A DNA stretch of 36,895 nt from a virus, in IMG/VR virus record IMGVR_UViG_3300049218_000489, positions 1-36,895 of that record. One strand, given 5' to 3'. The notes below the pieces were generated by a model. It was not told the DNA's origin, made no database searches, and worked only from the letters and a program-made list of their open reading frames with translations. Shown one piece after another: positions 31,573 through 36,895 of this stretch (positions within the stretch are counted from its first letter, which is position 1; each line of letters starts with the position of its first letter). The position numbers were made by a program, and so were the translations under genes.

Positions 31573-31587
31573 GTGGGAGGAGCGCAC
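31573..31587. promoter_or_regulatory. Second, imperfect operator upstream of the cro promoter
   Basis: GTGGG-AGGAG-CGCAC, one mismatch in the right arm. It is nine bases from the -35 box of the leftward promoter. Centre-to-centre distance to the first operator is 36 bp, against 35 bp for the pair at the rightward promoter. Confidence 0.6.
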
Positions 31588-31620
31588 ACACGAAATCACC
31601 AAATCTTTTACCCCGAATGG

Positions 31621-31968
31621 ATGGAAACCATTGCGGAACGCCTCTCGCGCCTACGGAAGCACAGAAAACTGAAGCAGGTGGACGTTGCTGCCGCCGCCGA
31701 CGTCGACCGGTCCTCGATTTCTAAATACGAGACCGGCGGCGATGTTCCAGGCAGGGATACGCTTATGAAGTTGGCCGAATTTTACGGCGTTAGCATCGAT
31801 TGGTTGGCAGCAGGCTCCGGCCTTCCCCTTGAGAAGGAAGCCGCACGCGCCAGGAACGAAGAAGAAGCATTATTATTATGGGCCTTCCGCACCGTCCCAA
31901 CTGACGAAGCCTCAGCTCACCTGAATCTCCTCGTAAGCCGCGCAAAAGGTATTAAACCCTCTTCTTAG
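31621..31968 (+). CDS. CI-like XRE family repressor
   Basis: 115 aa from the ATG at 31621. The frame is open further upstream, but a longer start would run through the operators and into cro. HTH_3: I-A-E-R-L-S-R-L-R-K-H-R-K-L-K-Q-V-D-V-A-A-A-A-D-V, then R-S-S-I-S-K-Y-E-T-G (about residues 4-43) and L-A-E-F-Y-G-V-S-I-D-W-L (about 53-64). The C terminus is a helical region without an S24 self-cleavage domain, so induction would not be by RecA-stimulated autocleavage. It is the probable binder of the GTGGG-N5-CCCAC operators. No clear SD. Confidence 0.85.
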   Translation: METIAERLSRLRKHRKLKQVDVAAAADVDRSSISKYETGGDVPGRDTLMKLAEFYGVSIDWLAAGSGLPLEKEAARARNEEEALLLWAFRTVPTDEASAHLNLLVSRAKGIKPSS

Positions 31969-31985
31969 GGACATAGGACGCCCCG

Positions 31986-32546
31986 ATGCCGCTCATCGAT
32001 TGCCCTGAATGCGGTACATCAATAAGCGCCAAGGCGCCCGCTTGCCCGCGATGCGGCGCCCCAGCAACGAGACCTAGGGTTGCTCCCAAGGAGGGCGCGC
32101 CGACCGGCGCGATTATTTTATCCCTTGGTGTCGGGTTCGTAATCCTCATGATCATTGCAGCCGGCGTATCTTCAGGTTCGTCTAGCGTTCCGACGACAAC
32201 CCCCGCTTCGTCGCAAGCTATCACACAATCCAATTACGACTTACTTCAGCAATGTGACGACGTGCTTTCGAGTTCGAAAAACGCGGGAGTGATCATTTCA
32301 AATAGCTGGGAACGGTCGGGGTCAATGACCTCTTTTCAAATGATTGTCGACAAATCGCTTTGGGACGAAGTGCCGTTTTCGTCAAAATCAGGCATGGTCG
32401 ACGCCGTAGCTTGCGATGCGGTGCAGGGGGACAAATCCATGATGGTCGAAGGCTACGTATACGATAACATGAACCATAACGAGATTGGGCAGTATTCCGC
32501 GCTTACGGGCCAATTCACCTCGGAAGAGCCCACGGCAGGGCAATGA
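31986..32546 (+). CDS. Zinc-ribbon membrane protein, candidate lysogenic-conversion gene
   Basis: 186 aa. N-terminal zinc ribbon C-P-E-C ... C-P-R-C (residues 6-9 and 20-23), a membrane helix at about 41-62 (AIILSLGVGFVILMIIAAGV), then an outer part with a serine/threonine-rich linker and a beta-rich domain (F-Q-M-I-V-D-K-S-L-W, V-A-C-D-A-V-Q-G). It starts 17 nt after the repressor stop with AGGA upstream, so it is probably transcribed from the repressor promoter in the lysogen. This is the usual place for superinfection-exclusion or host-modifying genes; the function itself is not known. Its base composition is lower in GC than the structural genes. Confidence 0.8.
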   Translation: MPLIDCPECGTSISAKAPACPRCGAPATRPRVAPKEGAPTGAIILSLGVGFVILMIIAAGVSSGSSSVPTTTPASSQAITQSNYDLLQQCDDVLSSSKNAGVIISNSWERSGSMTSFQMIVDKSLWDEVPFSSKSGMVDAVACDAVQGDKSMMVEGYVYDNMNHNEIGQYSALTGQFTSEEPTAGQ

Positions 32547-32567
32547 AACGTAAAATTTTTCCGTCTG

Positions 32568-32582
32568 GTGGGAAAAACCCAC
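32568..32582. promoter_or_regulatory. Operator upstream of the rightward promoter
   Basis: GTGGG-AAAAA-CCCAC, extended by one more pair (GGTGGG/CCCACC). It ends nine bases before the -35 of the rightward promoter. Confidence 0.72.
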
Positions 32583-32591
32583 CGAATTGAA

Positions 32592-32620
32592 TTGACACGA
32601 ACGTGGGATTTTCCCACAAA
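32592..32620 (+). promoter_or_regulatory. Rightward lytic promoter of the ParB block
   Basis: TTGACA at 32592-32597, a 17-bp spacer and CACAAA at 32615-32620. The operator GTGGG-ATTTT-CCCAC occupies the spacer and the start of the -10. The expected transcript start is near 32627. Confidence 0.72.
32603..32617. promoter_or_regulatory. Operator within the rightward promoter
   Basis: GTGGG-ATTTT-CCCAC, a perfect copy of the immunity operator, placed between -35 and -10 like the copy in the leftward promoter. Confidence 0.75.
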
Positions 32621-32649
32621 TGCCCCATCGTTCCGATGGAGGCATTACT

Positions 32650-32820
32650 TTGCGTCAAGAATACAGTTTTTCCGCCCCGCCTGAGACCGTCTGGTCCATC
32701 ATCCGCGGCAACAAACTGGCCGTCCTCGCCGCCGGCATCACCGGCTGCGCCCTCCCCTTCGGCCTGAAATACATCTTCGCCGCCATCCTCATCGCCTTTA
32801 TCCTCACCGGTGGCCGATGA
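32650..32820 (+). CDS. Small membrane protein at the start of the rightward operon
   Basis: 56 aa from the TTG at 32650: GGAGG lies seven nt upstream, whereas the in-frame ATG at 32620 would lie before the predicted transcript start. R-Q-E-Y-S-F-S-A-P-P-E-T-V-W at the N terminus, then one or two hydrophobic helices (LAVLAAGITGCALPFG and YIFAAILIAFILTG). It may be an early inhibitor or membrane-acting protein; no family is known to me. It is the first gene after the rightward promoter. Confidence 0.65.
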   Translation: MRQEYSFSAPPETVWSIIRGNKLAVLAAGITGCALPFGLKYIFAAILIAFILTGGR

Positions 32821-32837
32821 GCGGACAGCTTACTGGC

Positions 32838-33050
32838 TCAGGGAGCGGCCGTCGCCTCCGCCACATCAAACCGGCGGTTAAGCGTCTCCATCTCGCCGCC
32901 AATTCGGTCCACGCGCCTGGAGACGGAGGAATAGCCAGCTTCCAGCAGGCCAAGCCGTTCCTTTACCTCGGCCATGTCGGAGCGGATCGTCGCGATATCG
33001 GTCCGAATGGCCTTGAGCAGCGTCAGCATCAGATCGTCGGGCTCGGGCAT
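32838..33050 (-). CDS. Short coiled-coil protein, antisense to the rightward operon
   Basis: 70 aa from the ATG at 33050; GGAG lies 8 nt upstream. M-P-E-P-D-D-L-M-L-T-L-L-K-A-I-R-T-D-I, then heptads (M-A-E-V-K-E-R-L-G-L-L-E, V-D-R-I-G-G-E-M-E-T-L-N-R-R-F). Proteins starting M-P-E-P-[DE]-N/D and continuing as a single coiled coil are common small proteins in alphaproteobacteria and their phages, with no known function. The orientation is opposite to its neighbours. An overlapping rightward open frame (32817-33104) has ATGA overlaps with both adjacent genes, so this locus deserves care. Confidence 0.68.
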   Translation of the reverse strand: MPEPDDLMLTLLKAIRTDIATIRSDMAEVKERLGLLEAGYSSVSRRVDRIGGEMETLNRRFDVAEATAAP

Positions 33051-33100
33051 CGCGTAATCTCCAGGAAGGCAGCGGCCAACAATAGCAAGCGGGTGCGCCA

Positions 33101-33232
33101 ATGAGCAACCGCAAACCCCCGCCCCGCCAGCAGCCGCCAAAACGCCATTCATGGTCCACCGCCGGCGCCTGGCTGGTGATGCTCATGTGTTTTGCCGTCT
33201 GGCTCGTCACCATCGCGGAGGCCTGGAAATGA
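33101..33232 (+). CDS. Short single-helix membrane protein, 43 aa
   Basis: 43 aa: M-S-N-R-K-P-P-P-R-Q-Q-P-P-K-R-H-S at the N terminus (basic, proline-rich) and a membrane helix (W-L-V-M-L-M-C-F-A-V-W-L-V-T-I-A) before E-A-W-K. Its stop overlaps the next start as ATGA (33229-33232) and it carries the SD of that gene (GGAGG) within its last codons. It is probably real because of this coupling. Function unknown. Confidence 0.6.
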   Translation: MSNRKPPPRQQPPKRHSWSTAGAWLVMLMCFAVWLVTIAEAWK

Positions 33233-33489
33233 AAACCGTGCACCCCCAATCCCTCGCCGCCATGCATGATGAGCTGAAGGAGGCGCTGAACGAACTTACC
33301 ATCGCCGAATCCCGGTACGATTACGCCCGGCATGCCCTGCAGCGCGCCCAGGCCCGCCACGGCGCCGCCAGCCTCGCCTCCATCAACGCGCTCATCGAGC
33401 TTCGCAAATTCATCGCGGAAAACGAGGTTTTGAAACAAGCGGCGTGCGAACGCCGTTCACACGATACCAGCCAAGGGACCATTTTATGA
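33229..33489 (+). CDS. Small helical hypothetical protein
   Basis: 86 aa. GGAGGCCTGGAA lies before the ATG. The sequence is one long helix with heptads (H-D-E-L-K-E-A-L-N-E-L-T-I-A-E-S-R-Y-D-Y-A-R-H). The C terminus (A-C-E-R-R-S-H-D-T) is encoded by a copy of the dispersed palindrome (33444-33463). It ends by ATGA overlap with the next gene, whose product is also helical, so the two may act together. No family recognised. Confidence 0.68.
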   Translation: MKTVHPQSLAAMHDELKEALNELTIAESRYDYARHALQRAQARHGAASLASINALIELRKFIAENEVLKQAACERRSHDTSQGTIL

Positions 33490-33821
33490 TCACAAACGAA
33501 GACCTCACCCGCCTTTCCGACGCGCTCAACAGCGAACGCGCCGCCGAATCCGAATACCGCCGCCACGCGGATATCGTGAAGACCCTGGAAAAAGAGCGTG
33601 ACGACGCCGGCAACCGCTGGCTCGCCGCCAAGCGTGAACGCGATGAGCTGCTCTACGCCCTCGGCCTCGTTCCCCCCAACCCCACAATCGGCGATGTGGC
33701 GGATGCGATATCCGCAGCCGAGCGCCTCACGCCGCCAGCCGAAGACGCCGAGGGCGCCGAAGCAGGCAACGGCGATCTGCTCGCCGGCATCGCCAACCCG
33801 CCAGCGCGGAAGCGCGTATAG
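33486..33821 (+). CDS. Small helical hypothetical protein upstream of the ParB-like gene
   Basis: 111 aa from the ATG at 33486 (AAGGGA upstream). N-terminal half is charged coiled coil (L-N-S-E-R-A-A-E-S-E-Y-R-R-H-A-D-I-V-K-T-L-E-K-E), then a proline turn and an alanine/glutamate-rich helix. A GTG at 33444 lies in frame but inside the palindrome and has no SD. It ends one base before the ParB-like ATG. It may be a partner of ParB; no family is known. Confidence 0.68.
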   Translation: MITNEDLTRLSDALNSERAAESEYRRHADIVKTLEKERDDAGNRWLAAKRERDELLYALGLVPPNPTIGDVADAISAAERLTPPAEDAEGAEAGNGDLLAGIANPPARKRV

Positions 33822-33822
33822 C

Positions 33823-35517
33823 ATGGCCCCGAAATCCAAGCTCACCATCGAGCAGATCGGCAAGCTCCGCATCCGCGCGGCTGAAACCCCAACCCCGTCA
33901 CAAACAGAGCTGGCGGCGGAATTCGGCATTTCCCGCGCGCTTGTCCGCCAGGCCCTTGGCTCCCCATTGGTTGAAGGCGCGGGCGCGGCCGGCCAGGCGC
34001 CGCCCGGCTTCACCCAATCCATCCCGGCGGAGCTGCTCCTCTCCTCCCCCGTCAACCCCCGCAAAACCTTTGAGCCCGAGGCGCTACAGGAACTCGCCTA
34101 CAGCATCGCCACCAACGGCCTCATGCAAAACCTCGTGGTGCGGCCAATGGAAGAGCCTGAAGGCCGCTACCAGATCGTCGCCGGCGAGCGCCGTTTCCGC
34201 GCCATCACCCAGCTTATTGAAAACGGCCAATGGGAAGGCCCAATCCCCTGCCTGGTGAAAGACTTTTCGGAAGGCGAGCAATTGGCCATCGCCCTGCTTG
34301 AAAACCTCCAGCGCGAAAACATTCCACCCCTGGAGGAAGCCGAAGGCTTCGCCGCTTTACACGCGATGGACGCGGACCTCTACTCCGCCGCCAACATCGC
34401 GGAGACCATCGGCAAATCCACCCGCTACGTCTACCAGCGCCTGGCCCTGGCCACCAAAGTTATCCCGCAGGTGAAGGAACTCTTCAAGCGCGGCCTCATC
34501 AACATAGAAGGCGCGCGGCTCTTGGCTCAGGTGAAGCAGGAATGGCAGCGGGACATTTTGTTCGACATGGAATTCCTGGATGACGAAACAGGCGCCGTCC
34601 TGGACGAACTCGAAATAGACAGCACACCCGTCACCCCCGAGGACATCCAGAATGCCATTCAATGGAAGGAGCGCGCCGAAAAGCACGCGGCCGAACAAGA
34701 AGCCGCCCGCGCCCAACACCGCGAGCACAATGCCACCCTCGATGCGCAATCCAGCCCCTCCGCCAGCGGGCCCATAAACCCGAACGCCGGCGATGACGAA
34801 GACGGCGAGGAAATGGAAAAGCGCATCGAGCGCCAAAACCCAGACCCGCCAAAGTCCCAGCCGGTCACCAAGGCCCACATCTACCACGCCCACAACCGCA
34901 AAACCGAAGCGCTGCGTCATGAACTTTGCAAACACCATTATCACGCGGCCCGCGTCGTTTGTTTCGCGCTGTTGGTGCCGAAGGGTCCTTTCGTGAACAT
35001 CCGCAGCAACGATTACGACCGCACTTTGGAAGACCGCGTTCCCGTGGCAGCAGATCATGAGGCCGCCATCAAGGCCATCCTAGGCAAAATCAAAATCCCC
35101 AGCCACGGCGGCATAGACGCGAAGATGGAGCTCGCCCTCATGTCCTTCCTCGGCAAACTGCCGGCCGGACAGGTCATGAAACTATTCGCGCACCTGGTGG
35201 CGCGCCACGTCGGTACATTCGCCGGCGCCAGGTGCGAAGCAGGCGACGATCCGGTCACAATCATGCTGGCTGACGCCCTCGGCCTCCACGGCCAGGAGGA
35301 AGAACACGGCCTGGGCGTTGAGCCTGAAGACCTCAAAGGCGTCCGCAAACAAACCCTGCTGGCCATAGCGGACGAATCCGGCACGCCCCGCATCAACGAT
35401 GAGCTTAAGCCGCAGGAAATAGCCGACGCCATTGCCGCCCACACAAACAAATACGTCCTCCCCACCCTCCGCTTCGCCACCACCGCCGAAATCGAAAAGG
35501 CCCTGACGTTCAAATGA
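33823..35517 (+). CDS. Long ParB/Srx-like DNA-binding protein
   Basis: 564 aa, well above the usual ParB length of about 300. Domains: a small HTH at about 26-46 (S-Q-T-E-L-A-A-E-F-G-I-S-R-A-L-V-R-Q); ParB/sulfiredoxin N-terminal domain at about 66-165 with N-P-R-K-T-F (78-83), the CTP-binding G-E-R-R-F-R-A motif (121-127) and L-E-N-L-Q-R-E-N (159-166); a KorB-type HTH at about 185-235; then a charged linker and an unrecognised 190-residue C-terminal domain. No ParA gene is adjacent. In phages such proteins regulate transcription, partition or bind replication sites. Target unknown; see the dispersed palindrome. Confidence 0.88.
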   Translation: MAPKSKLTIEQIGKLRIRAAETPTPSQTELAAEFGISRALVRQALGSPLVEGAGAAGQAPPGFTQSIPAELLLSSPVNPRKTFEPEALQELAYSIATNGLMQNLVVRPMEEPEGRYQIVAGERRFRAITQLIENGQWEGPIPCLVKDFSEGEQLAIALLENLQRENIPPLEEAEGFAALHAMDADLYSAANIAETIGKSTRYVYQRLALATKVIPQVKELFKRGLINIEGARLLAQVKQEWQRDILFDMEFLDDETGAVLDELEIDSTPVTPEDIQNAIQWKERAEKHAAEQEAARAQHREHNATLDAQSSPSASGPINPNAGDDEDGEEMEKRIERQNPDPPKSQPVTKAHIYHAHNRKTEALRHELCKHHYHAARVVCFALLVPKGPFVNIRSNDYDRTLEDRVPVAADHEAAIKAILGKIKIPSHGGIDAKMELALMSFLGKLPAGQVMKLFAHLVARHVGTFAGARCEAGDDPVTIMLADALGLHGQEEEHGLGVEPEDLKGVRKQTLLAIADESGTPRINDELKPQEIADAIAAHTNKYVLPTLRFATTAEIEKALTFK

Positions 35518-35777
35518 TGGACCCAACGGACCGCTTCTGTTTCCACGCCATCTTCGCCATCGAGGCGCTGAAAGCCCTCGAAGCCGGCTGCCCCGAGGAA
35601 GACACGGAATTCGCCGACGAAATAAATGTCGCCATCGGCCTGCGCCAGATGCTCGAACTCGCCGTGAATAGTTACGGCATCCAGGACGAAAACAAATCCC
35701 GCCGGGCCGAAGCCCAGGCCGCGCTGGAGCTTTTCTTCAGCACCATGCCAGCGGAGCCTCAACATGCCCCAGGTTAA
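35514..35777 (+). CDS. Hypothetical protein after ParB
   Basis: 87 aa. ATG overlaps the ParB stop (ATGA). A helical, acidic protein (F-H-A-I-F-A-I-E-A-L-K-A-L-E-A-G-C-P-E-E-D) with no motif I can name. It overlaps the next gene start by 14 bp. It belongs to the rightward operon by spacing and coupling. Confidence 0.7.
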   Translation: MMDPTDRFCFHAIFAIEALKALEAGCPEEDTEFADEINVAIGLRQMLELAVNSYGIQDENKSRRAEAQAALELFFSTMPAEPQHAPG

Positions 35778-36039
35778 CCTCACCGGCATCCCCTGGTTCC
35801 TCGGCCAGGTCATCGAACGCACCCTTGCCAACCCAAAATGCAGTTCGGATGCTTGCCTGCTGCTGGCCGAGGCGATGGAAGAAACGGCGGAGCTGCTCCC
35901 CGCGCAAACCATCTATCGCCTCCCCACCCTTCGCGCCGCCGCAGATCTCCGCGCCGCCGCCCCCGCCTTCGCCAACCCGCCCACCTCCGCCGGCCGCGGC
36001 AAACCCTTGGGCGATTTCGACGGAACCCTCACGCCATGA
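35764..36039 (+). CDS. Hypothetical protein of the rightward operon
   Basis: 91 aa. It has W-F-L-G-Q-V-I-E-R-T-L-A near the start, a helix with L-L-L-A-E-A-M-E-E-T-A-E-L-L, and an alanine/proline-rich C terminus. It resembles small phage proteins of unknown function and I cannot name it. Its stop overlaps the next start (ATGA at 36036-36039). Confidence 0.68.
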   Translation: MPQVNLTGIPWFLGQVIERTLANPKCSSDACLLLAEAMEETAELLPAQTIYRLPTLRAAADLRAAAPAFANPPTSAGRGKPLGDFDGTLTP

Positions 36040-36245
36040 CACGCCGGTATCTCACCGGCGACGTCAAATGCGTCCGCGGCTTCTTCGGCGAACTCTTCAT
36101 CAGTATCGAGGAGCGAGTTGAAGCGAAAAGCCTGTTCTTCCGCATCACGTACATCACTTACCGCTGGCGCACCGCCAAATATAAAGACCTCCCCGCCATC
36201 CAACGCGCCATGGCCGAACGAGACAAAGGAATCCTCCGCCCGTGA
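36036..36245 (+). CDS. Small basic hypothetical protein
   Basis: 69 aa. M-T-R-R-Y-L-T-G-D-V-K-C-V-R-G-F-F-G-E-L, then strands (L-F-I-S-I-E-E-R-V, S-L-F-F-R-I-T-Y-I-T-Y) and a helical end (Q-R-A-M-A-E-R-D-K). Size and strand pattern suggest a single small domain. Start is by ATGA overlap; its stop overlaps the next GTG start (GTGA at 36242-36245). No family recognised. Confidence 0.68.
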   Translation: MTRRYLTGDVKCVRGFFGELFISIEERVEAKSLFFRITYITYRWRTAKYKDLPAIQRAMAERDKGILRP

Positions 36246-36895
36246 TCAAAGAACCTGAACAGGTCGGCAACCTCGGCGAAAAACTCCGCGCCGCTGGTTT
36301 TTCCCCACAATCCGCCGCGCAGCGCTTTCGCCTGACGCTTGACCACGTTCGGCGACAGCACCCGCGTGACTGGCAAGCAATGGGCACATCGCTTTGCGCA
36401 ATCCTCTTGCGGGATGAAGAAGCCGCAGCCGAGCTAGCAAAATTCTTAGTTTCGGCCTTGAAGGCCGAAAACGTGGGGCGCCAATATCATGACGCCGAAG
36501 AGGCCAAACGTAGCGTGCACCCGCGTCCTTCATCAACCGGAAACATCCTCGCGATTCCGGCGCATCTACGCGGCCGTCCCGGTGCCGCGCAGACCAATCC
36601 CATCCTTAAAATCACACCAAAAATCCCGGAAAACCCGCGCCCAATCTCAGCGTCCCGAAAGGCCGGCGCGATTGTCAGCCGCAGCATCCTCAAAACCTTC
36701 CTGATCGACGGCACACCCATCGGCGACCGCACGCCGTTTGAATGCCGCAACTGGATGAACAAGCAGCGGCTCAGCTTAACGTTTGTGGAAATGCTCATCG
36801 CCGGCATCCCGGACAACATGCGCATCTCGGCTGCAATTTCAGACGATGAAGCCGCCAAAATCTACCGCCGGGCGCAGGAGAAAAACCATGCTTGA
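36242..36895 (+). CDS. Hypothetical protein at the end of the window
   Basis: 217 aa, GTG start at 36242, stop at the last base of the window. Two parts: an N-terminal helical region (S-A-A-Q-R-F-R-L-T-L-D-H-V-R-R-Q-H, with L-C-A-I-L-L-R-D-E-E-A-A-A-E-L-A) and a C-terminal part (F-L-I-D-G-T-P-I-G-D-R-T-P-F-E-C-R-N-W, then M-L-I-A-G-I-P-D-N-M-R-I-S, I-S-D-D-E-A-A-K-I-Y-R-R-A). The second part recalls proteins found in alphaproteobacterial phages but the function is unknown to me. An ATG before the stop suggests the operon continues beyond the window. Confidence 0.75.
   Translation: MIKEPEQVGNLGEKLRAAGFSPQSAAQRFRLTLDHVRRQHPRDWQAMGTSLCAILLRDEEAAAELAKFLVSALKAENVGRQYHDAEEAKRSVHPRPSSTGNILAIPAHLRGRPGAAQTNPILKITPKIPENPRPISASRKAGAIVSRSILKTFLIDGTPIGDRTPFECRNWMNKQRLSLTFVEMLIAGIPDNMRISAAISDDEAAKIYRRAQEKNHA

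Noticed and set aside
31537-32617. LexA-type operators
   Set aside because: The palindromes are GTGGG-N5-CCCAC, not the alphaproteobacterial GTTC-N7-GTTC. The GAAC-N3-GTTC core of the dispersed motif also has the wrong spacing for known LexA boxes.
32817-33104. Rightward 95-aa open frame with ATGA overlaps at both ends
   Set aside because: The protein is histidine/arginine/glycine-rich and looks like the complement of the coiled-coil gene on the minus strand, which has a recognisable sequence and SD. Kept as a finding, not as a gene.
1-36895. Integrase, tRNA or attachment sites
   Set aside because: I looked for recombinase motifs, tRNA-like folds and long end repeats and found none in the window.

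Overview
The window is the interior of a temperate, tailed double-stranded DNA phage (siphovirus plan), most likely an integrated prophage of an alphaproteobacterium. The evidence is a complete HK97-type packaging and head module, an alphaproteobacterial GTA-like tail tip (DUF2460, DUF2163/BR0599, NlpC/P60 peptidase, large tail-tip protein), a GcrA-type regulator (a family typical of Alphaproteobacteria), high GC, and many ATGA/GTGA gene overlaps. Acetobacteraceae is a plausible host family, but that is a guess. No integrase, attachment site or tRNA is visible, so the ends of the element lie outside the window.

Layout. Positions 1-342 hold a rightward DUF4236 gene. From about 24985 down to 326 one long leftward late block runs in the order: regulator (185 aa class), HNH nuclease, small and large terminase, portal, prohead protease, major capsid, two unknown virion-associated genes, head-tail connector, gp10-like protein, tail terminator, tail tube, frameshifted tail chaperone, tape measure, LamG-like protein, DUF2460, DUF2163, small protein, NlpC/P60, tail tip, fibres, holin, two spanins, coiled-coil membrane protein, lysozyme. 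A rightward zinc-ribbon membrane gene (13192-13530) is lodged between the tape measure and the chaperone.

Positions 24999-25246 carry a dense GTTACAGC iteron cluster around an AT-rich core, a candidate replication origin. The leftward early block (30727 to 25261) encodes small proteins, a CII-like regulator, three HTH proteins including GcrA, and a P-loop ATPase. The immunity region (about 30900-32650) has a lower GC content. It encodes a Cro-like and a CI-like repressor and a zinc-ribbon membrane protein that may be a lysogenic-conversion gene. The rightward early block (32650-36895) encodes a small membrane protein, several short unknown proteins and a long ParB-like protein.

How it works together. 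Two lytic promoters, one leftward to cro and one rightward to the ParB block, each have a TTGACA -35 box with a GTGGG-N5-CCCAC operator just downstream and a second operator copy 9 bp upstream. This predicts one repressor silencing both arms. The leftward arm would make replication and late-control proteins. Intrinsic terminators sit directly in front of the HNH gene, the capsid gene and the connector cluster, so the regulator encoded just upstream may act by antitermination. Other non-standard structure includes a palindrome dispersed over the window in different reading frames, a beta-rich module shared by two unrelated virion proteins, and a 51-bp tandem repeat in the distal tail gene.
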